60,000 bases of DNA from assembly GCA_950295325.1 (NCBI GenBank), contig OX485803.1, positions 5,334,001 through 5,394,000 of the forward strand, in the 5' to 3' direction. A program made the translations under genes and the position numbers. Position 1 is the first letter of the stretch. Each line of letters opens with the position of its first letter. This stretch comes from Polytrichum commune. Taxonomy: Eukaryota > Streptophyta > Polytrichopsida > Polytrichales > Polytrichaceae. The notes below the pieces were generated by a model. The model worked only from the letters and a program-made list of their open reading frames with translations, was not told the origin of the DNA and did no database searches. Positions 22,257 through 33,585 of the stretch are shown in pieces.

Positions 22257-24547
22257 TAAATTACATGGCTCGTCTTCTGCTTGTTGCTTGTGGTTGTTTG
22301 ATTGGAATCCGAGGTGGCTATGGATGTTAGGATCCGGAAAACATGTTTATCACTATTTTCGTTAATCGGAAACTTTGAAAAATCTCAAAATAAATGCAAA
22401 GGGTTTAAAATCTAGTCCAATTTCTTATTGTGATGACATGTATTTGTACCAAATTGGTTAGTATTGCCCACGTGAATCGCTTTATTAAGTCACATTAAAT
22501 ATATACTTTTGTTTTCCTTGTTTCTTTATTTGAAAACCATATCCTTAAGTAGTCTCAAAATCATGAAATAGTCTCCAATTACCAAACATGTGAACTTTGT
22601 GTTCATGGGACATTGTTTGTTTGTTTGTCTTGAGAGCCTGTGTGTGTATCATGCAAGAGTGTGATGGATGTGCAAATGAGAAACATCACACAGACAGACA
22701 ATCAGTTTGCTTCGATCTTCTTCCAAATGAAATGTGTTGATGATTTCATGGTAAAGAGGAACGGGCTCCCATTCACGTCAGGGTAAAAGAAACTCAGATG
22801 TTGCTTTTATTTGATTATTATGTTGATGATTGTATTTTGTGTAAACCTCGTCATGGATGTCAGTGGGTGATTTGTGTCATCGTCTGCTTCTTTCCTTTGG
22901 ATGGATTTCCGAAGCTGTTGTAGTACCCATTTCATCACAAAGTGTGTGGGATTTGTGTATGGTTGAGAATATGAGTGTTGGAGTGGAACAACAAATATGC
23001 CAAAATGTATTGAAATGTGTTAGTTATCAAGGATTGTTAAATCGACCACACACTCGTTAAAATGATCATTGTCAATATGTGAGTTGTTGACAATGAGGCT
23101 CTAACTTGTCATCCAAGTTGGCCAGATTTATTGATTTTAACAAAAAGCCAACATCCTGCTCTTCTTCATGTGTGCGATGACGATTCAAATTTTGGCAAGT
23201 CATGTGACCATGCAACACATCTCTGTGGTCGCACGTGGTCGATTTTGTGAATCCCCAGTTATAGTTTTTGTATGTGTGAGGACTTAAGTGTATTATCTCA
23301 TTGTGATTGTTGCCGATATCCGTCTATTTTCCGTTTGTCTACATTTATACTTAAGGATTTTTGTTGTGCTACAATTTGTTGAGTTAGCATTGCAATATGG
23401 GACTTGCCTAGAGCAATTTGTTGGAAATTTTCTTTTGATATATGCATTTCTCTTGGAAGTTCCGATGTCAAGTTAACCCTTGAATGACGGAGTGGGCCTC
23501 TCAGGGCTGTGTTGACCTAGATCTGGTCACCAACCAATTACTAGAAGGAATTTTGAACATTTCATGCTATGCAAGGGGGGAAGAATCTTGTAGATCAATG
23601 AAAGGGGATGGGTAAATAGCATTGTGAGGACCTTGTGACAATTTGAAGTGGTGGAGAGACATCAAGGGCAAAAATTTCCTCGGCATACTTCGTGCTCAAG
23701 CATGTTTGGGTTTCAATGTGGCCAATTCTGCTAAGTGATTTCATCTGCCATTCCTCATTCAAAGTTCACCTGGTGGCTTTTTCGGGGGCCTGATAAATTT
23801 CGCAAGGTCGGGATTAGAATGTGAATGTGGAGAAGGGTGGAGTCAATTGACATGCATGCCCTTCCTTGCACACTGCATTCTTCATCACCGTTTGCGTTTC
23901 TTCCGCTTGATTTACTGCCCACAAAGAATCAAGATGCAATCTTGAGAAGGAATTCAAGTGATTGCAAGGGTGAGTTATCGGTTATCGAGGTTGGGGGATT
24001 GGGACTAGAGGATTTAATCGGAAAGAACGTTATGGGAGGGACGCGATCATTTGTCATCAATTCTGTAGTGACTCATGTGAGGCCAGGGAGTACGAGTGAA
24101 CAAATGTCGCTGTTCAATGTAGTAGCTGTTTTGATTCATATGAAGTGGATGTAATGTGTAAGCAATCAAGGTTGCTTGCAAGTTGCAAGTCTTTCGGTGT
24201 CTGATCATGTGACTACGAGAGGAGAAGTCGCTCTGTCCTCTTCCTTATCCACCATCCGGAGGTCGGGACCTTGACCTTTAACTCGTTTAAACAATATGAT
24301 ACATATCTTTTAATATTTTGTGAAATGCATGTTGTGCAGCTGAGAGATTGATCGTCAAGTTTCAATGTGTCAATGCATTGTGGCGGCAGATCTGGTTCAT
24401 ATGAAGTGGATGTAATGTAGCATTTAGGGTAGACTACAAGTTACAAGTCAATCTCTAGCTATGAGGCTCACCCCAAAATTCTTGCCATGTATCAGTTGTT
24501 GAATAGAGAAATCACGTAATTTAGAAAATGATCGGCCATGGGCCTGA
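22257..24547. other. No convincing gene; one motif-free reading frame at 23,825-24,154
   Basis: The plus-strand frame 23,825-24,154 (109 residues) contains a proline/leucine-rich segment, FAFLPLDLLPTKNQ, and a glycine-rich segment, VGGLGLEDLIGKN. No family is recognised and no flanking exons were found. The sequence around its end, TTCATATGAAGTGGATGTAA, recurs at 24,395-24,417, so part of the region is duplicated. It is more likely repeat-derived than a working gene. Confidence 0.3.
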
Positions 24548-24625
24548 AAGTCTTGATCATCAATTGGTTATTTCTCAAACTCAACTGGTTCATCTGTAAC
24601 CAGTGGTCGATTCTCTCCCTTCATT
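24548..24625 (+). mobile_element. CCGGTT-family element, copy C5 (fragment)
   Basis: A short fragment with TTGGTTATTTCTCAAACTC, AACTGGTTCATCTGTAAC and GATTCTCTCCC, matching the terminal third of the family in plus orientation. Confidence 0.55.
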
Positions 24626-24777
24626 GGTGCTTTTTGTGACCCTTTGTTTAGTCTCCAGTAGGTACCTGGAGTGAAGGCATTATTGATAGGTCACAGAAAA
24701 GCCTGAGATTGAGCCTTGGAAAGGAGGTCACTAGCTATGAGGATCAGTGCTGGCAGAAGGTTGCAAGGATGAACACA

Positions 24778-24993
24778 ACTATGTCCGGGAAGAACCGGTT
24801 GAGTTTGAGAAATAAGTGGTTGAAGTTGGAGACTTACTTCAGGAGAATTATCGATCATTTTAAGAAGAATCTATGAAAGAATATACCTCAAATGAATACA
24901 TCAAAACCAGAAGATGTCAACATGTAACCGGCTGGATTTAGAATCACATGGATCTTGATTGACTATATATGCCCAAAAACTTCCCGGGCACTA
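24778..24993 (-). mobile_element. CCGGTT-family element, copy C6
   Basis: This copy shows the termini best. The left end reads ATGTCCGGGAAGAACCGG and the right end AAAAACTTCCCGGGCACTAG, so CCGGGAAG faces CTTCCCGG as an inverted repeat. Internal blocks follow in family order: TTGAGAAATAAGTGGTTGAA, TTATCGATCATTTTAAG, GAATATACCTCAAATGAAT, GATGTCAACATGTAACCGG and ATGCCCAAAAAC. It is about 216 bp long and non-coding. Confidence 0.7.
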
Positions 24994-27376
24994 GACACAC
25001 AAGGATGGTTTTTTGGAAGAGAAGGGCAACCCACTTGGTGACTGGATCTCCCACTTGTTGGAATAAGAAGAAATAAATGAAAGTCAATGCACTCTGACCA
25101 CTCTTCTAAATTGCAAACGGAACTCAAATGGCTTCTACAAAAAACCACAATAGTGAAAAGAATAGAAAAATCAATTCTATACCCAAAATCTTGACCTTAT
25201 TCATGGTGATTCATCCATCCAAATACCAAAAAAAAATAAAATCATTGCTTCTTATGTTGCCCCCATCTCTTTACCCTAAACTATTTGATTGTCAGATAGA
25301 GTTCAAAAATACCGGAATTGCAAATATTTCTCCCCAAAGTGTGTATCTCAAAATTCCATATGTAAATATGTATGCCGATTGCACTAAAACATTTATAAGG
25401 GGTCTGAAATGAGGTTGTAAAATGATATGGTAGCATTATGAAAGAACCACTGTGTGATAGAAGCAATTGAGTGCCAAGCGATGAGACACTTTGGACTCCC
25501 GAAACCCTAGATCTTTTGATGGCACTAATTCCATAGCGTAAAGAAATTCAGTATCACCTTCACTAATTTCCCATACGCATTATTAGCCGATCGTCACTAA
25601 ATGGGACAATCGGTGTAGTATTTCTTGGATCGAAATCTTTCTCCGATTTGGACTTGGTCAAAGTGCAAATGGTTTGCAACTATAATGTATCATGCATTTC
25701 AACTGTAATGTTACCATCTTGGACTTGTGACATCCCGTGTTGTTGCACCTGTACTTATCATTTAATTTCATGGACCACCTCAACCCCCTAAACCTATGCA
25801 ACCATATGCCCTTGTGCCCATATGCCCCATACTCATGCAAACTTGTGACATGCATGAATGCCCATGCCCGTCACCTCCCTTTGCAATCGTAGCCTAGGCG
25901 CACCGCCCTTTTTTCTGGGTCACATGTCTTTTATATGTTGTTTCTAAATGTACATGTGGCACGTATTTTGAGAAATTTTGTTTATTGTATTGCTAGGAAT
26001 AGTGGGGATTAGTGGGGTGACAACTTCATCACTACCACCATGTCTACCGTTATATATCTCGATTGGACCCTCGGGCAGACTTCAGTTGCAAATTTGAGAC
26101 TATCCTCACTTGATGCGAGGCTTTCTCACTGCACACATGCCTAATCCATTTGAATAATTGTCAATCATGTTCATACAAACTTCTCTTATGATGTTGTGAT
26201 CAAATTTCTTGTACATTCTAGATCATGTTCTCCTCATATTACTTTTGTTGTGTTTGTTTCACACCAATTTCTTTGATCTCATTGCTACACCATAATAGCC
26301 ACGTCTATGAGCTTGTTGGTTCATTTGTTTACTTCGTATGCAGAAAGAGCAAGATATCCATCTGAGAATGAGTAAATTAACTTCACTGGAGTGTAAGTGG
26401 AAGATCACGACGAAGGAATTTGTAGAAGCATAAATCGTTGAGTCTTAATGAACACGCGTGGTATCGCTAAAGAGTGGCAAATTTTTTTCGGTAGTTACAG
26501 TGCTTCGTATTTAGGATTGTTAGGTCATTGTTCTTACACTATTTTGTCTAGCTTTACATCGAACTTATAGCTCAGGTTCAGGGTTTGGATGTGAAAGTGG
26601 GAAGGATTTGTGAGGGTCTTGTTGCCATGATTCTAATGTTTCAATCCTTTCGACATATATCTAGTTTTCTTTGATGGCTATCAAAAGGAGGGTAAGGTAG
26701 ATGGGTCTTAGGTGGCTCATTTCTTAAATGGACCCCTAGATTTGATTGGTATGTGGTTCGGTGAGGATCAAAGAGCAAACATCATAAAGACACATGTTTA
26801 AAAGAGATTGGACTATGTTTTCAATTATTAATGATTTACTTTACACTCAATAGTGAACACAATTGGGAGGACCTTTGGGGGTGGAGAGGTAGATGTGGAA
26901 AGAGGTATTTGGGGGTGTTGGTAGAATGGGCCCTTACAGACTCATTTACGGTGCAATAATTCAAAGGTGGTGGTGTGATTTTACAATGAGCCACTATGAT
27001 GTCATATTTTGGGCCTTCAATTTATTGATTCATTTTGGGTCTACCACTCACATTCTGGTTACATGAATGGAATGGAAAGCACTTATTGAGTCAAGTTTAT
27101 GCTCTTGCACCCAATATGTTTTTTCGGGGGAAGTATGAATCTACAATCATGGGATGCAAATTCCACAAGAGAATACTATTCTAGATTTTGGAGGTTTACC
27201 GACTGTGCATAACATTACTGAGCAACCACATGATGGTCTCTTTACAAAGAAAGAGGTCATGATTAAACTACTCTTATAATTTATAATTTCTCTTTGAAAA
27301 GTTCACATTGTATAGCTTGATTGCTCCCTATAAATAGGAGATCCCATACTTAAAAGAGAATTATGCTCATGTGATA
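24994..27376. other. No gene seen; SINE-like repeat at 26,735-26,895
   Basis: There are no supportable genes. At 26,735-26,895 there is GGTTCGGTGAGGATCAAAGA, followed by GCAAACATCATAAAGACACA and AACACAATTGGGAGGACC. These match copies in introns of both host genes (40.9 and 56.7 kb, more weakly 54.0 kb). Confidence 0.45.
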
Positions 27377-28031
27377 CAATAATCTCCTGCTTAAGCACAC
27401 ACTTTGAACCGGAGTTGTTGTGCGCACTTAGTTGGTAGGTGCGTACTTTACTTGTATCGCTTTCTAGACCCTCTGATTCGATTACACACAACGGGGAACG
27501 GTTGAAACATGAGGCAATTTGCTTGACCAAAGCTGAGCGATGTGAAATTCGAGCAAGCCGAACGCGTCGAGCAAGCAGGCGTTGGGACGGGAGTATGAAG
27601 TCAGTGAAGGCGCCATTCAAAAAGTCTGGGACAATCGGAAGAACATACTGCAACGAACAACGCTAATGTCTGATGATGTTAAACCGAGAACATTTCACGC
27701 TTCTGTTGGCCGATTTACCAAGCTAGAAGATCGGCTTTGAAGGCTTTGGAGCTCTACATAGCACTGTCCTCGACATCGACGACCAATTACTTTGCTCCGA
27801 TGTTCAAACGGAAGCTGAATAGATGTACGATGAACGGCGACAATCGTTTTAGCGAAACATTAACAAACTGACATTGAATGTCAAGCATAAAAAATTCATG
27901 CATTCGCGGCAAATGACTTTGCATGACATGTTCACACAATAAAATACGAACCCTAATTTTTGTCAATAAAAATTGCGCACATAACCGGGATGCACACTTA
28001 AACGGGTGCGTACTTAAACGGGAGATCACTG
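27377..28031 (+). mobile_element. pogo/Tigger-like transposon remnant with HTH fragment
   Basis: This 655 bp element is flanked by TA on both sides. Its left end begins CAATAATCTCCTGCTTAAGC and its right end, reversed, begins CAGTGATCTCCCGTTTAAGT; similarity extends some 35 bp. Inside, one plus frame gives LTKAERCEIRA, and after a frameshift 27,564-27,740 reads SSKQALGREYEVSEGAIQKV, then WDNRKNIL, ending in FHASVGRFTKLEDRL and a stop. This resembles the N-terminal CENP-B/psq-type helix-turn-helix of pogo/Tigger transposases. The DDE catalytic domain is absent, so it is non-autonomous. The family call rests on pattern recognition plus the TA duplication. Confidence 0.65.
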
Positions 28032-28317
28032 TACTTGGTCCCACAAAATGTAGCCTAGAGGCTATGTAATGTTACGTGATGCAACTATACGTGAGTGTTG
28101 GTTTACTCGTAAGGTGAAGGATGAGCATGCAAGAACTGCAAGCATTGGAGCTACATGATGAGGATCCATGTGTCTTTGGTTTTGCACGATTAGAATTATT
28201 GAGGTGAATTCAAAGCTCCAGGACATGACTTCCGAAGAACAACAACTAACCCTAATCTTTCTTCAAGAGACCTCCTATCCAACCATATGACACACAAACA
28301 TGGACCATTGCCTGATA

Positions 28318-28549
28318 CAGTGTCCAGGAAGTTTTAGGGCATAATAGTCAGTCAAGATCCATGTGATTCTAATTCCAGGCATTTACATGTTGACATCTTC
28401 TGGCTTTTCTTTCATTCATGTGAGGTATATTCTTCTATAGATTCCTGTAAACTGATCGGTAATCCTCCTGAAGTCTCGAACTTCAACCAGTTATTTCTCA
28501 AACTCAACTGGTTCATCTGTAACTAACTGACAGTTCTCCCCGGACAGTG
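28318..28549 (+). mobile_element. CCGGTT-family element, copy C7
   Basis: This 232 bp copy is in plus orientation. It starts CAGTGTCCAGGAAGTTTTAG and ends TTCTCCCCGGACAGTG. Its blocks run GCATAATAGTCAGTCAAGAT, TTTACATGTTGACATCTTC, CATGTGAGGTATATTCTTC, CCTGAAGTCTCGAACTTCAA and CTCAACTGGTTCATCTGTAA. It shares most blocks with C8. Confidence 0.7.
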
Positions 28550-28929
28550 GTGTGATACTATTGTAGGTTGGAGGAGTTTGGAGAAAGTCGGAATGACACT
28601 CGACTTTCGATTCACGAGTGCTTGGCTTCATGTGTTGTCGACTGTTGTAGATAGCCCACACATCATGAACCAAAGGCTTGGGTCACTGTAAGATGCGAGA
28701 AAACCGATTTTGATTTTAGTTAATTGAGACGATCCATCTAGTTTGTAACGGACAATGCCGTTCAAGAAGGTTGTAGTCATAGAATCAATGAAAGTTTCTT
28801 GTAGAGCCAGAGTGCTAGGTGCCTTTGAATATTGCACTGCAACCAATATTGAAACACTTCGCCAACAATCGGTCATGTACATGATGTACATTGTAAAGTT
28901 TTTTTGGTGACATCCAAGACCATTTTAAC
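28550..28929. other. Spacer between two CCGGTT-family copies; no gene
   Basis: About 380 bp separate C7 and C8. The small minus-strand frames here lack recognisable motifs. Confidence 0.4.
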
Positions 28930-29162
28930 CAGTGGCTGGGAAGTTTTTAAGCATAGTATTCGGTCAAGATCCATGTGTTTTCAAATCCAGCCGGTTACAT
29001 GTTGACATCTTCCGGTTTTGCTTTCATTCATTTGAGGTCTATTCTTCTATGGATTCCTCTAAAATGATCAGTTATTCTCCTGAAGTCTCAAACCTCAACC
29101 TGTTGTTCATCAAACTCAACCAGTTCATCTGTAACTAACTGACAGTTCTCTCCCGGACAGTG
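28930..29162 (+). mobile_element. CCGGTT-family element, copy C8
   Basis: This 233 bp copy starts CAGTGGCTGGGAAGTTTTTA and ends GTTCTCTCCCGGACAGTG. It has the same block order as C7, including CCGGTTACATGTTGACATCT and CTAAAATGATCAGTTATTC. The closeness of C7 and C8 suggests recent or shared origin. Confidence 0.7.
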
Positions 29163-29931
29163 ACTTTGACATAAGTATTGTACTACACCATTGATGGTGT
29201 ATTGACGAGTGGAATCATATTGGCAATTAGCAGGCGTGACACTGTGAAACCTCTAGGCATCTAGTTTAAGCCCTTCGCAAATAGTATACGTGATACTAGA
29301 TACCATAAACGGTGCAGTTGTGTTGTGCATTGTGTCAAACTTCTCGTGCGTTTGTGCATCTTCAAGTGCCTTTAATTTAGTAGTTTGTCCATTTTTGAGA
29401 GGACCATGATTGATCTAGCAAGCTGCTGCGTTTCGGTGGAATATTAGATGGAAAAGCACTTACGAGATGGTGGTTAAGTGCAAACTTGTATGGCAACAGA
29501 GAATGAATATTGAACTCATTATTGTGTTTCAACTTAGATTGCATTGAATGTTACACAATCATTCATACTGTCTGTGCAGCAAAAATCATTAGATGAATAT
29601 GAAACTCTAACAAAGTGTCGGAACTAATAGCAATGAGCAATAAAAAGTATGGGGTTACGAGGCCTTGAACAGTGAGGCCCATTATTGAGTGGATTGGGTG
29701 CGGGGACAAACCCTAAATGTCTGAAATCACATTGTATAAAACTTTTGAGTCTTCTTATGGAAATGTAAAGCTATGCGGCAATACACTGACAATATGAGCC
29801 TCAAAAATTGGTTCTTCTAAGCTGCAGGAAATGGGTGCTTGTGGGCAGTGTTCAGTATTGAAGTCTTCAACACCTGTCAAATGCCATTTTGGTTGTCTTC
29901 TTCTTCTTCTTTTTTCCTTTTTTTTTTTCCC

Positions 29932-29986
<55 letters not shown>

Positions 29987-32781
29987 GGGCACTTCACAAA
30001 AAATGTGCTCTGCAAAGTTTCCATCCTTCACAATTAAGGCGTCTCCAAAAATTGCTTGTCATAAAATACTGCAATTTGCAGAAGTTGATTAAAACTTGAA
30101 ACATTGGATGCATTGATGTGAGTGTCATTATGTGGTCTTCCGATGGATAATATGGATTGGGCTAGAATTTTCGACACTTGGAAATCGACCAAAAACCGGA
30201 GGGCTTTGCCTTTGGAGTTGATTGATGATTAAGTGCATTATCTAGGGAATCTTAATCATCTTAGTGCATCATTTGATTGCATGTGCTTCTTCAATATAGT
30301 GAGACATCATATTATTTTCATATTCAATACAAAATGGCCCATATCAAGTTGTTTTTATTTTATTTATTTTATTTTATTTTTGGAAGTGTTGCAGAATAGT
30401 TTGAAAGTCTGAGTGAAGTGTGATTATTTTGAAGCCCTTCACATTGAAATGCATGTGCACACTTCAAACTTCAACAATGCTTGTGGGTGCCTCGTAACTG
30501 AGGATGTGCCCACCATGGGTGGCAAAATTGTCCTCCAGAAACACATAGAAGTACGGAATTGGTTCCATTCTTGGCATGTGAGGGAATGCGGTTAGGGTTA
30601 TCTCAAACCTAATCCATAGACTTGTGCCTTGCTCGTGTTAGTGATTGTTTGTAGAGAGACTCCATTGTGAGCCCAACTTACGAAACTCATGAAATTGTCA
30701 AACTTACATCTAGATTTTTGTTGTGTTATGTACAAAGTACATATATTGTATAGTAGAATTGAGAAATTGAAGTATGTTCCATATACATTTCTAAAACAAA
30801 GATCAATTATCTTAGCAAATGGAAAAGTCATAGCTCATTGAAATAAGCATCGATAGAGACATTTTTTCAGGCATTGACGAGCACCCATCCCAGCTAAGTA
30901 TGATCAACCAAGGACCAACTCAAATATGATCATTGGGACCTTTTCCCAAGCCAACTTGAAACATTGGAGACCACCTTGATATTGTCCACAAAAGAGTCAT
31001 AAGTAGAAAAATATATGATCAATTGGAAAGTTGCCTTGGATCTCTCACGCACGGGAAACATTTGCTTAGAGATTTTCAACTACATTTGACACTAAAACCC
31101 AAATATGTCTTGCACCAAGGCCCGAGTATGGATATCAAGATTTCAACATCCAAAAGGATATTTCTACACCTAAAATTTATATTTTATAAAACATTGGTCA
31201 ACTAAGAACTGCTGCCTAAAAACCTATACCTTTTATCAAATTGATTGTTGGATAAGTACATGCCTAACTTAGTGGTTTGGTTTTTGGGAATAGAACCATA
31301 AGACTTAGCCAATGAGGTTCATTACTACTTATAATTGAACTTAGCATTCAAAGATATTGGCTTTTGTGAGTAACTAAGTAGGTTGACCTTTGTCAAATAT
31401 TCCCAAACTCTGATGCTTTGCTCGGGTGGTGGAAGTGGTCAATATTCAAGCTTCCTAGAAGAGGTTGATAAACTCACATCGGATTTGTTCAACACATCAC
31501 ATATGATGTTGGGATCAAGAGGACAAATTAAACTCACTAGGGTTGTGAGCTTCCGACCATAAATCTTTCACGAAGTGAGGATGGCCAAGAATTCTTGGCA
31601 ATTGATTGGCAATGTGCAAGTATTGTTCTAACTATATCATGTGTTGTGATGAAGGAAAAGAGGAAAGAATTTGTTCACGGATTTTGGGAATTTGGAATCT
31701 CCCACCATGGTACACACACGCACTTCTAGGAAAACTTTTTCTATGAGTTTTGATTTGTTTTCAAAATATTTGGAACCTTCTCAAAGGCATCTATGATTTT
31801 CTCCACCTTTGGATTAGTAGAAATAGTAAGGTTCTTAAAGTAGTGATAATTGGAATGATGAGAGGGCCTTCAAATCTTATCTAGAACATTTGTAGGTATA
31901 GATTATGGAAAGATTGCTTTGCACCTCGACAAAGCTGACAAGCTTCCCAAGATAGATCTTCATAACATTATCTCTATCTTTGATACTCAATACGTGACAC
32001 TGTGGCAAGCTTAAGGGGCTCCCCCTACCCTCCAAGTAGGTATGTCTTCTCGGCTCCCTTTAATCCATTCATTGTTGGCTTTTTGGCGTTTTGTCTCAAT
32101 TTCTTAGAAATAATAACTCATTGCTGCTTATTGGGTTGCACTATCACATGACATGTTTGTTCAAGTTGGTACACCTCCACAACTTGCTACAAAATGGGAA
32201 AACCAATATTTACCATGGTTTTTACCCAAGCATACTCTCAACAATATGGTAGGAATTGTGAGAGAAAAAAACAACTATACTAGGCCTCAAACATACAGAA
32301 TTTCTTAATCATCACGTGCAATTGGTGCTAAAATCTAGAAGGTCGGTTAAATGTTCATCATATCTTCAAATCTTGTTAAAAACACTATGTTCATGTAAAT
32401 CCAAACTGACATTCATTTAATTTTCTATAACAAGAACTCCTCCAGTTTTCAAAACAAATCAGAATGTGGTGATGGGTGCATGGGTGGGAGGGAGGAAACT
32501 TAGTCAACATTACCAATATTGTAGCATGTAAAAATCGTATGTTAGGTAGAGTGATGGTGGCCTTGATAGGTTGCTCTCTTTGTTCCTTTGTGTATCACAA
32601 AACACATCATCATGCAAATGCAAGCATGGTGTGCGTTTTTGAGATCTTGATTTAGAAAATAAGAGTAAGAATTACGTGTACAAGAAACAACGAACACTAT
32701 CCTATTTCATGTTGTCTACGAATGTCATCTTTACAATTGTGGTATATAAGTACAAGGGAAAGGTGACATCGGATTACACAA
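29163..32781. other. No gene seen; composite microsatellite and one short dispersed repeat
   Basis: No supportable gene in about 3.6 kb. A pyrimidine/TG/G composite lies at about 29,898-29,989. Near 31,990-32,110 the phrases GGGGCTCCCCCTACC, ATGTCTTCTCGGCTC and TTTTTGGCGTTTTGTCTC resemble a diverged copy at about 55,845-55,965. Confidence 0.4.
29898..29989 (+). repeat. Composite simple repeat: TTC/T-rich, (TG)n, poly-G
   Basis: A run of TTC units and T/C homopolymers is followed by about 17 TG dinucleotides (to 29,970) and then about 19 G. Reading frames crossing it give cysteine/valine or histidine/threonine runs that are artefacts of the repeat. Confidence 0.95.
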
Positions 32782-33330
32782 CAATGTCCGGAGAGATGTT
32801 TTGGGCATAATCGGTTGAGATCCTAGTGTTTCCAAGTCCAACTGCTTACATGTTGACATCCTTCGGTTTTCTTTATTAGTTTGAGGTATATTCTCTAAAT
32901 TTCTCTAACGTGGATCATGGATTTCCCTGAAAACTTGAACGTCAACTAGTCATTTCTCAAACTCGACCGGTTCAACTGTAACTACACTAAATAGGATATT
33001 TAGTGTTTGATACACTAAATACAAATGCATACATCAATAACCCTAGGAAAGAAAATAACATTAAATTTAAACTCAAACACTAGATATCAACTGTAGTAAT
33101 ATGTGGAAGTTACATGTTCGAATTTAGTGTTAGTAAAGATATGAGAAAAGAAAAAACAATGATAAAAGAAGAATTCCAACATATCTTCTAGCATATCTTC
33201 TAACAATAGTTGTCAAAGAATTGAAAATTAGTGTTGAGCAGGGTAGGGCGGTAACAACATTAAATTTAATCAAACACTAAATATCCTATTTAGTAGCGGT
33301 CGGTTCATTGTTACACAACTAAGCATAATG
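32782..33330 (+). mobile_element. CCGGTT-family element, copy C9, split by an inserted MITE
   Basis: The copy starts AATGTCCGGAGAGATGTTTT and follows the family order (GGGCATAATCGGTTGAGATC, TTACATGTTGACATCC, CTCGACCGGTTCAACTGTAA). At 32,985 it is interrupted by a TIR element and resumes at 33,295 with AGCGGTCGGTTCATTG, which matches AGCCGGTTC in copy C4. The right end is unclear. Confidence 0.6.
32985..33294. mobile_element. MITE with CACTAAATAGGATATTTAGTG ends, nested in C9
   Basis: This is a 310 bp non-coding element. Its left end reads ACTAAATAGGATATTTAGTG, then TTTGAT; the right end is the inverted match over about 26 bp. The terminus itself is palindromic around GGATATTT. Target duplication is uncertain. 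A weaker related sequence (CACTAAATACCATACTTAGTG) lies near 45,763. Confidence 0.65.
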
Positions 33331-33585
33331 GACCCATTGAGGCCATGCTTTGACATTGGTAATGTCGAACGCTGAATCTACGGCCCCAAAAGCATAACGT
33401 GTGTTGGAGCGGTAAATTTCTTGGTCAAAATTAACTTATGGTGGTGATTGGCTATTGCCACCGTGCATATCGGAAGGTGCTTCAAGGTCCAGTATTTGGG
33501 GCCAAGAGAAACGCTTATTTGGAAGGATAAAAAATGTGTTTGGCATCTTATATATTTAGTATAATTTCAAAGCATTGGGATGTAA
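33331..33585. other. No gene seen
   Basis: Short unclassified spacer between the nested C9 element and Tourist-like copy T5. Confidence 0.35.

Noticed and set aside
23825-24154. 109-residue plus-strand frame as a host gene
   Set aside because: No recognisable domain, no supporting exons, and its end is part of a local duplication.
29755-30099. Several overlapping reading frames with Cys-Val or His-Thr runs
   Set aside because: They arise from the TG and poly-G microsatellite and have no independent coding signal.
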